From contig NW_003314263.1 of the NCBI RefSeq assembly GCF_000143415.4, forward strand, positions 4,344,159-4,408,158: a DNA stretch of 64,000 nt, read 5' to 3'. This DNA comes from Selaginella moellendorffii (lineage: Eukaryota > Streptophyta > Lycopodiopsida > Selaginellales > Selaginellaceae). Under the pieces are notes generated by a model, which did not search any database, was not told where the DNA came from, and saw nothing but the letters and a program-made list of their open reading frames with translations. The position numbers and the translations under genes are program-made. Below, piece after piece: positions 29,004-39,225 of this stretch; position 1 is the first letter of the stretch; the number at the start of each line of letters is the position of its first letter.

Positions 29004-29475
29004 ATGAAGGCTCATCAAACAAATGTTGCCTACAAATAATATTTTTCCAAATAATTATAAGGAAGTGGTAAAAGTCACTAAACACAGTGGACTTACCTAC
29101 AAAAAGATTGATTAATGCATCAATGATTATATGTTATTTCATAAGGAGAACAAGGAACTTCAATTTTGTTAAATATATAATGCTAGCAGCTATAAAGATT
29201 TTAATAATTCTATACTAGAGAAAATAGTGTGCTATTTCCCTATTATACCTTGACTTCAATAATAATTTCAATGTAGAGAAATAACATAATACATGACTTA
29301 TCATTTTGATCATCAATCCATTAATGGAATAATGAGATTCTATACAGATTGTTTAGCTTGGAAAAAGCTCAAAAATGATTATCCGAAGTTTGTAATAGAT
29401 CCAAGAAATATACATCTTAGTGTGGCTGTAGATAGTATTTCTCCAATAAAATTAATGGCAATACCATATTTATAT
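29004..29475 (+). pseudogene. TNP2-like transposase, second exon
   Basis: Starts after an acceptor (TTATTTAG, 29003). One frame, broken by several stops, reads NNYKEVVKVTKHSGLTYKKI, CINDYMLFHKENKELQFC, then HFDHQSINGIMRFYTDCLAW and DPRNIHLSVAVDSISP. These match TNP2 landmarks: the ND-C-L-KE-ADL-C zinc-binding region, then the H...G-MRHP-D--AWK and EPRN-RLG-A-D-FNP stretch. The intron separating it from 23393 is 5.6 kb because it holds the LTR element 23440-28981. Confidence 0.7.
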
Positions 29476-29592
29476 TAACTAATTATTGTAATCAATAATA
29501 CCAACTCTAATAATTAAGCCTTCATTTAAATTTCCTATTAAGGTATTAGGTTAAAAATTAAAATAAAATAATTATATTTATAATTTTTCTAG

Positions 29593-30385
29593 GTCCAAAA
29601 CATCCTAAGTTTTTTAATACTTATTTGTCATTATTTATGGAAGAGTTAAAACATGGAGTACCGGTATATTCATGATTTTCCTAGATTATGAACCGGTTTA
29701 GAACTTCAAACTAGTGGGAAATACTTTTGCATAGACTTTAGGCTTGGATTTCTTGGAATATGGTCATGAATTTTACATAAATACATATATATTGGTCATT
29801 AGTGTTTTTTACCTTAGGATCATCCATTTAGGTCTACTGATAGAAAATAAGATTTTAATTAATATTTCCAAAATATAAATTAACCTATAATTTTAATTAT
29901 TTTATTTAATGGTCATAATTGTATTTGACTCATATCAGGACAGGACAGAGGACTCCAGAACAATGGGAAACATATTATTATTTGGTTAAACAAGAAAATT
30001 AAATATTATCACCTAATGGTATGAAATGGTTACCCACATTTTATTAGTTTCCATATTTTTATAAGTTGCCAGTAGAATTTTTAAAGGATTATATGGATAT
30101 ATTTAAAAATGTTTCTAAAACTATTATTGCTAACAATGATGGATTAAGTAATAAAAAAGATTTAGTTGCACATAGAATGAAGCAAAATATGTGGCTACAA
30201 CATGATGAAAAATTTGATTGTGCAACTTGAACATTAACAAGTCATAAAAACAAATTACTTATATATAATTTAAAAGTTTTAAAAGTGCCTACAACATATG
30301 GAATTGCATTTTCAAATTGTGTCGATAAGAAAGGTATTTTAACATGTATGAAAATTCATGATAGGCTTCCTATACTACAAGTAAG
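29593..30385 (+). pseudogene. TNP2-like transposase, later exons
   Basis: GPKHPKFFNTYLSLFMEELK at 29593 follows a TTTCTAG acceptor. Then, after a gap, VEFLKDYMDIFKNVSKTI and LLIYNLKVLKVPTTYGIAFS with NCVDKKGILTCMKIHDRLPI run to ~30380. The last corresponds to the VK-PDG-ASN-S-CVD-K--K--GLKSHDCH segment of TNP2. Stops are frequent. Sequence from 30386 to 30914 is further decayed and holds no clear motif. Confidence 0.6.
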
Positions 30386-30914
30386 TTTCTAAATTTACTA
30401 ATATAAACTAATAGAATTTTTATCCCATTTTTATAATGGGAAACACACCTCAATTACAGGAAGTAATATATTTGCATAGAGAAGTTGCAAGGTACTAGTT
30501 GATTTAATTATTTGATTTCACTTATTTTTAATTTCTATTAGGTTTTTAATGCTTGAGAAGTAGATAAATCTTTGATACCTATTATGAAAGAAACATTTAG
30601 CACATATTGGAAAGAACATTACCTACAACAACTATGATAATACAAGTACATATATTAGTATACTTAGTGAATGAGCTAGAAAATAATTTTGAAAATTATA
30701 AATTTCCAATGCCTAAATATCTACTTTTTAAGAGAAAACATAAAATTTTAATACAATATTTAGAAATCCCTATTTATATGAACTCCCTATTAACCATTTA
30801 TTAAATAAAAATCTTATAAGAATATAAAAAGTTCAAAGAATCTATAGAATTGTAAGAAATGATTTGAAGACTCTAAAAAGGTATATTTATATTAATATCT
30901 TATTTTACATTTTG

Positions 30915-32092
30915 GTTTAAGGAAGAGGCTTTCGATTGTTGTTCATCAACTCAATTATGTGTGCAATAAGATGGCACTTGAGGATACTCATGCATCAACT
31001 TTAATGTTGGAGGGCATGTTTCATGGCTGTCTAGTGCAGGATTTACTAGATAGTGGGAGTGATGACAACTTTGTTTTAGTAAAGTTTGTTGTGAAGCATA
31101 ACTTGGTGACATGAGGAGTTGTTCTATACATAATGGAAGATGCAACTATCTTTGCTCAACATTTTGATGCTTATATAGAGGGGTTAGAAGTGTTGGTTGG
31201 TAAAACCACACTTGTGAAAGAATTTTATCTTAGAGATATCTGTTGTGTGGATCTCATTTTTAGATTATCATGGTTGGTGAAGGTGGATCCAAAAATAAAG
31301 TGGAGTATTAAGTGTGTCTCGCTAAAGTACAATGGCGTTAAAGATGTATGGTTTGGAGAGAGGTTCAACCTCTAGTTTTTATGCTTTCTACTACATCTTT
31401 GAAGGATTGTTATAATAGAAAAGCACTTTCAAGTTACTTGCTATTTGTTCNNNNNNNNNNNNNNNNNNNNNNNNNNNNNNNNNNNNNNNNNNNNNNNNNN
31501 NNNNNNNNNNNNNNNNNNNNNNNNNNNNNNNNNNNNNNNNNNNNNNNNNNGACGAGTACTTCATTTGAGTTTGGATTTATTCAACTAAGTCTTCATTTGT
31601 TCCGGTTTTGCTTGTGAAGAAGAAAGATGATTCAATGAAAATATGTACTGACTACAGTGTTTTGAACAAGAAGACAATGAAGGATAAAATGCCAATAATG
31701 CATGTGGATGATATTTTAAACAAGCTTGGTGAAGCACGAGTGTTTACCAAGATTAATTTAAAAAGTGGATATCATTAGATTGCAATAGATGATGCATCTA
31801 TTTCGAAGACGGCATTTAGTACAAGCTTTGGGCATTTTGAGTTTATAATTATGCCATTTGGTTTGACAAATGCACCAACCACATTTACTTGGTTGATGAT
31901 TGAAGTATTTGGATGTTATCTTCATGAGTTTATGGAGATTTTCTTGGATGATATTATTGTTTTCAACAAGAATATAGAGGAAAATAAGGTGCATTTGCAC
32001 AAGGTTCTTTTGACAACAAACTTTACGCAAAAAAAAGCAAATGTGAGTTTGCAAAATTGGAGGTAGAATATCTAGGCATATAAGGTAAGGGC
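30915..32092 (+). pseudogene. Ty3/gypsy family B pol fragment (protease and reverse transcriptase)
   Basis: Protease part at ~30960-31380 (LLDSGSDDNFVLVKF-like aspartic site, then FDAYIEGLEVLVGKTTLVKE). After the N gap comes reverse transcriptase (CTDYSVLNKKTMKDKMPIMH, VFTKINLKSGYH, FGHFEFIIMPFGLTNAPTTF and the catalytic box FLDDIIVF) up to ~32090. The pol gene appears to resume at 35463 in copy 3 (GVKMNPRKVVVVEN), so 32093-35462 is an inserted block. Confidence 0.75.
31451..31550. other. Assembly gap of exactly 100 Ns
   Basis: A round-number gap of unknown true size between protease and reverse transcriptase of the gypsy pol fragment. Confidence 0.99.
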
Positions 32093-32510
32093 TGAAAACT
32101 CCTGGATTCTCTAAATTGGGAGGGAAACATCCACATGAAAACTTCCTAGAAGTTTCAAATCTAATCTAGTCTCTAAATCTAAAATTACACTATGAGAAGA
32201 ATGCACTTACTTGCTTGTGCCAAACCTAGTAGATACTGTGAACACATGCTTGAAAGTGCTAGTCCCACGCCTTTGATCCCTTGAAGGTGGTAGGTAAGTA
32301 AGACATTGCCATGAAGAGCCAAAGAGATATGCAGAATGACGATGTATTGCAATGTATTTTGTATTAAGGGTAAGTCTAAAAACTTTCTAAGTCATACTTT
32401 TATAGTCGCTGCTGCTCACGTCAAGGTTAGGAATACAATCCAAACCTTGAACCTCTCAAGTTTGTGTTCCTAAGCTTGAGCTTCCGAGCTTGATTTTTTC
32501 TCTTTCTCCA
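32093..32510 (-). repeat. Lone LTR of element A family
   Basis: 418 bp, exactly the length of the LTRs at 9688 and 13528, but more diverged. There is no matching 5-bp duplication directly around it (AGGGC on the left, GTTGC on the right). It abuts the start of a family B gag on the right. Confidence 0.85.
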
Positions 32511-32781
32511 GTTGCGATGGCTGACTAAGTTGAACACTGGAATCCTATTGTCGATGGTGGTGTCGACGATGGTGTCGACGGAACTGTGGAGATTTGGACC
32601 ATTCAAGATGTGGTTTATGAGCTGCAAGCCCTTCATTGAAATCAACAAGAATAATGGCTAATCTTCTACTCACGGTAAGTTAGATACTAAAAAGTTGCAA
32701 ACTTTGCAGTGTGAGGATGATGAGAACGACTATTCCAGTCGAAAGAAGAGACTTTCAATCGTTGCTCGTTAGCTTAACTAT

Positions 32782-33384
32782 GTGTGGAACAAAATGGAGC
32801 TCGAGGATACTCGTGAATCAGATTTAATGTTGAAGGGCGTGTTTCGTGGCGATCTAGTGTGGATTTTACTAGATAGTGGGAGCGATGACAACTTTGTTTC
32901 GGCAAAGTTTGTTGTGGAGCATGGCCTGATCACACGTAGAGTTCTTCCATACACAGTGGAAGGTGTAGCTACCTCTGCTCAGCATTTCAATGCTTGTGTC
33001 GAGGGTCTGGAAGTGTTGGTTAGCAAAACCACACTTGTGGAGATTTTTTATCTTGCGGATATCCATCATGTGGATCTCATTTTTGGGATGCTATAGTTGG
33101 TGGATCTAGAGATAAAATGGAGTATTAAACGTGTCTCGCTAGAATATGGTGGTGTTAAAAATGTGTGGTTTGGTGAAGGTGTTCAATCACCAGTTGTTAT
33201 GCTCTCTGCTACATCTTTGAAGCAGATTTGTCATAATAGAAAAGAACTTTCAAGTTACTTGCTGTTTGTTCGTGACTTGAGGGACCAAGGCACGTGTGGG
33301 GGAGAAGCAGTAGTACGGGATGTACTTGATGAGTTTTCTGATGTTTTTCCATCTGAACTTCCTCATGGGTTGCCTCCATTATGA
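32782..33384 (+). pseudogene. Family B protease region
   Basis: VWILLDSGSDDNFVSAKFVV contains the retropepsin DSG motif. Downstream CVEGLEVLVSKTTLVEIFYL and VVRDVLDEFSDVFPSELPHG lead to the position where reverse transcriptase should begin. Broken by one stop at ~33094. Confidence 0.7.
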
Positions 33385-33559
33385 GGTGTGGAATATGAGA
33401 TTACATTGGCATAAGTTCGTAGAGGTGGCTATTCCTTTGACACGGTTGTTACGCAAGAATGTGCCATTCGAGTGGAAGAAGCCACAAGAGGAGAGTTTTG
33501 TGGTGCTGAAATGATTGTTGAGCGAAACTCCAATGTTTCGCATTACTGATCCATTGAAA

Positions 33560-33825
33560 CCTTACGAGGTGACATTATGTACTCTCCATTGTTAATGCTT
33601 TAGAGGCATGGTGCCCCTATCTTTATGGTGCAGCGTTTGTGGTGTTGACAGATTACAAACCACTTATGTATCTTTTCACACAGAAGGAGTTGAATATTAA
33701 GCAAGCTTATTGGATGGTCAAACTCATGGAGTTTGGGGAGTTTCCTATTGAGCATCGTTTGGGAAAATCAAATGTGGTGGCAAATGCTTTATTTCATATT
33801 TGTCATGTAACAACATTATAAACAT
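33560..33825 (+). pseudogene. Family B RNase H remnant
   Basis: VLTDYKPLMYLFTQKELNIK, YWMVKLMEFGEFPIEHRLGK and SNVVANALFHI are the end of the gypsy RNase H domain (TDHKPL ... R---W---L-E----I-YR-GK-N-VADALSR). The Arg expected in the last motif is absent here. Confidence 0.7.
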
Positions 33826-34019
33826 GATTTTGTCATCATTTGAGTAAGATGGTTAGGAGTTTGGGCAGTTGGTTGAACATGCTCAAGCTCAGGATGCTGA
33901 GGTGGCCTCTTTGCGAGACCAGATGGCCACTCCTTTCTCATTGGTGGATGGGATTCTCTACTACAATGGCTGTGTCTATTTGCCATAGGTGGATGCATTA
34001 ATTACTCAAGTTTTATTCC

Positions 34020-35155
34020 ACTATCATGATCGTCCAGAGGCTGTTCATTTTTGGGGGAAGAAGACATATAACTTGATTAAGTGCAATTTTTAATGGAGGA
34101 ATATGAAGGCTGATATCCTCAAGTATTGTAAATCATGCAAGCTCTGTCAGCGGGTTAAGGTGCCATGGGAGAAGCTGGGGGGACTTTTACAACCTTTACC
34201 TATTCCTTAGAGCCATTAGTGTAATATCTCTATGGACTTCATCACTTGTTTGCCATGAACACAAAGGCAAAAAGAGCAAGTATGGGTAATAGTGAATCAG
34301 TTGACGAAGTATGTGCAGTTGTTGGCTCTTCAAAAGACTGTCACTGCCTCAGACTTAGCTGTGGTTTACTTGGAAAAGGTTTTTCCTAATTTTGGTTTGC
34401 CAAAGGACATCATTAGTGATCGAGATTCAAAGTTCACTAGTGGATTTTGGAAAAGCTTTGCAAAGGCTATGCAAGTGACTTTGAAACTATCGAGTGGAGA
34501 TCATCCTCAGACAGATGGGCAAACCTAGCGTGTGAATCAGGTGGTGGAGGATATGCTATGTTGTACCATTGGTTAAAGGCAAGGTCAGTGGGATCTATAT
34601 CTTCTATTGGCCCAATTTACTTACAATAATAACCAACACAGTGGAACCAAGCTAAGTCCTTACTTTGCCATGTTTGGAAGGCATCCTCAAACAGCGGTGG
34701 AGTTGAAATTGCATTTGAGTAAGGATGTTCAAGATAAGCTTGATTCCGAGGCGACTAATCTGGCCACAGAACTTAATGAGATTTTGGTGGTGTGCAAACG
34801 GAATTTGCAAGCAGCTTAGGATAGAGTGGAGAAGTTTGCCAATGAGCATAGCCAATTTCGGGAATATAAGATGGGTGATCTTGTCTTTGTACGATTGATC
34901 TTTCCGTCAAGTGAGCGGTAGAACACCTTGGTGCCTTTATGGACAGGGAAGAGTGATAAGCTTTTCCATCGATATGCTAGTCCATATGAAGTGCTGGAGC
35001 ATATTGGTAAAGCGGCTTATTGGGTGCAGTTGCTAACTGGGGTGGAAATTCATCTGGTATTTTATGTCAGCCAATTGAAAGGTGTACTATCTCGGAGTGA
35101 TGGGCCCAATGCCTCCTTGATGTATATGGCTGTGGAAGATGGACCAAGAGCTTGA
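34020..35155 (+). pseudogene. Family B integrase remnant
   Basis: HH-CC zinc region (FHYHDRPEAVHFWGKKTYN ... CKSCKLCQRVK), core (VNQLTKYVQLLALQKTVTAS, GLPKDIISDRDSKFTSGFWK, LSSGDHPQTDGQT) and the C-terminal tail ending YMAVEDGPRA. Broken by several stops; nearly parallel to 24293-25035. Confidence 0.75.
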
Positions 35156-35228
35156 GCAAGGTTCCCAGAAAGTGTGATCACCGGTACAACTTGTCCTTGG
35201 GAGAAGGACTTTGTTGGGGGGGAAGAAT

Positions 35229-35462
35229 TGTTAGGTATCAGCTTTGACCACGTGGTCAACATCAGTCAAAGGGAGGCTCAAGGGTATATTAAGGCATGTT
35301 AGGGTAAGGGACAGAAACCTACCCCAAGGCTCATAGTGGAGCAGTAGTGCAATGGAGCTTTTGAGGTAGCTCGGGGGTGGTTGGGTGGTGAGGAATCTTA
35401 AGAGGTGGCATAGCATATTCTAGGGCAGTTAGATCTTTGTCTTTTTGCACCGGATCATAACA
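35229..35462 (+). repeat. Family B 3' LTR
   Basis: 234 bp, TGTTA...TAACA, preceded by the purine tract TTGGGGGGGAAGAA. Confidence 0.8.
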
Positions 35463-37101
35463 AGGCCATATTTTGATATTTAAGGGTGTCAAAATGAATC
35501 CAAGAAAGGTGGTTGTGGTGGAAAACTAGCCTACACCAACTTCAGTGACCAAGTTATGTAGCTTTCTTAATATGGTTAGTTACTATTGACATTTCCAGCA
35601 TAAATTTGCGGAGGTGGCTATTCCTTTGATACAGTTGTTGCACAGGAACATGTCATTCGAGTGGAAGAAGCCCCATGAGAAGAGTTTTATGGCATTGAAA
35701 CAGTTGTTGATGCAACATATAGGTACATTTCTCCATTGCCCCTTAAGGGCTAATACAACATTGAGAGCACACTCTCAGAGAAATTAGTGAAACCAGTGAA
35801 ACCATAAGCATGAACACTCGACACTATTCTTGGGCTGTCTGCCTCCCAAGTTCCTCCACCATGAAACTTGAGGCCACCTACTACACTCCATGAGCATAAA
35901 CGCCTGGCGCTACTCTTGGGTTGTCCACCTCCCAAGTGACTCTGCCATGAAACTTGAAGCCCCCTGCTACACTTCATGATCTGCGAGACTTGCATGGAGT
36001 GCTCCACCACTAGTATGCTTTCGGGCCCAAAACAATGTCCAATTGCAACGAAACTCCAACTCATAGCTCCAAGCAAGGTGTGAACGTCTTCCAACTCAAA
36101 GCTGAAGTGTGCTACCTTACCTCCTATACGAGACAAGTGCACGAACTCATCCTCAATTGAGTCCTAGCCCTACAATAGGGACTAGAGAAAGGGCATGAAC
36201 CTCCTCCAAAGGGAGCAAACTCCAAAGTAGGCATTGGAGAAGAGATATATGGATCCCCTATGCGTGTCGCACTATATCATTGAAATAATTGTTGAGTGAG
36301 GCTGTAATGCTTTGCATTGCTGATCTATTAAAACCTTATGAAGTCATATGATGCAAGAGGTTATGCATTGGGAAGAGTTCTCATGCAAGAAGAACAACTT
36401 ATTACATATGAGAGTCGAACTTTAAATCCAATGGAGCAATGTTATTCCATATATGAGTAAAAGTTACTCTCCATTGTTAATGCTTTACAGGCATAGTGCC
36501 ACTATCTTTATGGTGCAATGTTCAAAGTGTTGACAGATCACAAACCTCTTGTATATCTTTTCACACAGAAAGAGTTGAACACTATGCAAGCTCGTTGGAT
36601 AGTCAAACTCATGGAGTTTGGGGAGTTTACTATTGAGCATCATCTAAGAAAATCAAATGTGATAGCAGATGCTTTATTTTGTGTTTGTCATGTGATAGCA
36701 TTACAAATACAGTTTTGTCATCATTTGAGTAAGGTGGTCAGTGAGTTTGGGTAGTTGGTTAACCATACTCAGGTTTAGAGTGTTAAAATGGTCTTTTTGC
36801 GAGCCTGGATGGAAGCACCTTTCTCATTGGTGGATGGGATTCTTTACTATAATAGCCATATATATTTGCCATGGGTGGATGCGTTAATTACTCAAGTTTT
36901 ATTCCACTTGGTTATTTTGGAGGGAAGAAGATATATAACTTGATTAAGCACAATTTTTATTAGGGGAATATAAAGGTTAATATCTTCGAGTATTGTAAAT
37001 CATACAAACTTTGTCAGTGAGTAAAAGGTGCCACAAAAAAAGCCAAAGGGACTTTTGCAACCTTTATCTATTCCTCAGAGCCATTAGTGTAATATCTCTA
37101 T
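35463..37101 (+). pseudogene. Ty3/gypsy family B copy 3 (end of RT, RNase H, start of integrase)
   Basis: GVKMNPRKVVVVEN and VAIPLIQLLHRNMSFEWKKP (end of reverse transcriptase) run to 35710, where repeat E (35711-36271) interrupts. Then come RNase H (VLTDHKPLVYLFTQKELNTM, SNVIADALF) and the integrase zinc region to ~37090. It stops within CNISM at 37096, where it is fused to another repeat through the shared bases AATATCTCTA. Confidence 0.7.
35711..36271 (+). repeat. Repeat E, copy 1 (solo-LTR-like)
   Basis: 561 bp from TGCAACATATAGG to GTGTCGCA, so TG to CA. It interrupts the gypsy pol copy. The flanks share about 17 bases (CATTGAAACAGTTGTTGA versus CATTGAAATAATTGTTGA). An inverted, internally deleted copy lies at 52262-52489. 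Confidence 0.6.
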
Positions 37102-37622
37102 GGGGGGATGGTCCAAAGTTGAGTTGAGCTCAATTCAACACAAGTCAACTCAAGTCAACACAATCAACTAGAAGTATTACAAAGGAAATCTAAATTTAAC
37201 AAATGAAGGTTCTAGCAAACTTTATAATATTTAAATACGTAAATATCTGAGTTAAAAGTTTCTATAAGATTGAATTAGACAAAGTTCATGAGAACCTATC
37301 TTTTATAAAGCTATATTATTTTATTATGACTACTATTACAGCTATCATATTTTGATTTGACTACTTAATATTTTGAATACTTTTACAGCTGTAGATACTA
37401 TTCCTTCATTCAAATTTTTTTTTGAGAAAATGGGAAGCAAGGAAAATCTGCGAGTAAAAGTTGTAGTGCAAAGGAATGTGAGAATGCTAATTTTGTTTCA
37501 CTACCACAATCTCCATATTACACTTTTGGTCCTTATTACCTATTTGGGAATATGGAGACCATTGTCATGATTGATAAAAATGCTTATATTACTTTTGAAA
37601 TAATAGTCTAGAGCAAGAGAAA
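37102..37622 (+). repeat. Duplicated segment S, left part, copy 1
   Basis: Aligns with 61724-62225 (shared CAACACAAGTCAACTCAAGT, TATTATGACTACT, GTTGTAGTGCAAAGGAATGT). The homology stops exactly where element C begins (37623). Confidence 0.7.
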
Positions 37623-39210
37623 TGTGTGAAACACAAAATCCCTAGACCCCAAAGTGGAGCCGAAAGGGTGCCACGTGGTAGTGGTTGAAGCGAAAGCCAA
37701 ATGAGTGTAACACATTTGGACCAAAAACTTTGACTTGAAAGGTCGAGAGTGGGAGTGGAATTCCCGACAAAGTGCTCAAGGAACAAGCACGAAACGAGTG
37801 ATAAGTGAGTCTCTAGAAAAGAGACACAAGTGGACCCGAGATGGAGTCCGAGATGGAACTGAGATGGAGTCTAAGATGGAGTCCAAGATGGAGTCCGAGA
37901 TGGAGTCCAAGATGGAGTTCGAGATGCAGTCCGAGATGGACCCGAGATGGAACCAAGATGGAGTCTGAGATGGAGTCCAAGATAGACCCGAGATGGAGTC
38001 CGAGATGGACCCGAGATGGAGTCCGAGATGGACCCGAGATGGAGTCCCAGATGGAGTCCAAGATGGAGTCTGAGATGGATCCAAGATGGAGTCCGAGATG
38101 GACCCGAGATGGAGCCCGAGATGGAACCAAGACCGAGACCGAGACCGAGTCCGAGTTCGAGTTCGAGTTCGAGTTCGAGTCTGAATTCTAATACAGGCTG
38201 TTGAGTGAAAGCCCAAAGTGATTGTCCCCCAGGCGGGGGGGGGGGGGGCGTGGGGGGTTCCAAAAGTATAGTAGGGAGAGTGTGGGGGTTGGAGCCTAGT
38301 GGCTAGTGGAGCCAGTTTGGCCAGGAAAGGCCTGTTTGGCCCAAGAAGGCCATACCTAGTGTGGGTGATAAGCTAACCACTGGGAAGTCCAAAACTAGAG
38401 TGAATACGGACCGATAAGTGGGGTAGCTTGGTGAAGTGGTCAAGAGCCGACTCTAGTTCCCCTGGGAGATCGAATGGTCGATGTTCCCAGTCCAAGTGTG
38501 GGTGGCACTACCTACTTGGATACCTGGCGTGGCTCAACGGAACCTCGCTCTAAACCCATAACTATAGCACCCAAAGGTCGAAAGTGGGGAGAGTACCCAT
38601 GAGGCTCGCATAGGGCCACGGTGTTCCAAAATGTTATCTCAAAGGCCCAGATAGTGGAAAGGAAAAGGAGTAGTCCTCTGGTGTAGTGACCAAGGATATA
38701 GTCGTGTGGTGAGGAAGTCCCAGAGGACTGTGGGACTTAGTGGTCAGGCCTGTGGGTCTCGACCCAGTGGCAGTGTTGGCGAACACGGCCATGGGAAGAA
38801 AGGGACTTAGTGGGGACTGGAAAAAGGATATTAAGGAAGGCTATTCCCCATGTTTGCGGTCATCCTAAGGATGCTAAGGAGTGGATTTGGGATGAACACC
38901 TATGGACGGATGGCCTAGTCTTTGAGAGACGGTACTGTGATGTAGGTGGTGTCAAACCACCAGTGTGACCAAGGTGAATAGGCATGGCTTTAGTGTAACG
39001 GGCTGATATGTTGGTGGTACCTTGGGGTGTTGGTCATGGGATTGGACATGTGGAGCACTTGGACCAAGTGCAATGGTTGAGTGCCATTCTTGGGGCTAGT
39101 AAGTCCCTAAGTCCAAAATAGGACTTACGGAGGTTGTGAGTGAGACTCCTCCAAGTGGTCGGAGGTGTGGTTAAGTGACTAAAGTAAAATGGAAAATTTA
39201 GTCGTTTACA
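37623..39210 (+). repeat. Element C left LTR (~1.6 kb)
   Basis: Long LTR containing a minisatellite (37828-38133) and an 18-base run of G near 38235. Homologous to 42008-43305 from 37781 onward. Confidence 0.65.
37828..38133 (+). repeat. Minisatellite GAGATGGAGTCC / GAGATGGACCC
   Basis: About 25 alternating 12-bp and 11-bp units inside the left LTR. Frames on both strands are open by repetition and should not be read as genes. It is followed by GAGTTC repeats to ~38180. Confidence 0.9.
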
Positions 39211-39212
39211 AC

Positions 39213-39225
39213 TTGGTATCAAAGC
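39213..39225 (+). promoter_or_regulatory. Element C primer-binding site
   Basis: TTGGTATCAAAGC directly after the left LTR resembles the initiator-methionine tRNA complement with one change. Confidence 0.65.

Larger units (their letters stand above)
22654..30914 (+). mobile_element. CACTA (En/Spm) transposon, 3' end missing
   Basis: Begins with the canonical terminus CACTACTACAGAAAAGC at 22654. AT-rich subterminal repeats (AATTTAAGTTG) follow at 22705-22770, then a decayed TNP2-type transposase gene on the plus strand. No matching inverted terminus was found before the Ty3/gypsy sequence that starts at ~30915, so the right end appears to have been removed or replaced. A 5.5-kb LTR element sits in its intron. 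Confidence 0.65.
32511..35462 (+). pseudogene. Ty3/gypsy family B copy 2, internally deleted
   Basis: Starts inside the gag leader (GTTGCGATGGCTGACTAAGT matches the family B gag start at 25637). Most of gag is missing; protease, RNase H, integrase and a 3' LTR (35229-35462) follow on the plus strand. The reverse transcriptase core is deleted between ~33400 and 33410. Many stops and frameshifts are present. The usual left LTR and primer site are replaced by the element A LTR. Confidence 0.75.

Noticed and set aside
37776-38263. Long open frames on both strands through the GAGATGG repeats
   Set aside because: Several frames are open only because a short unit without stops is repeated; no protein-like composition.
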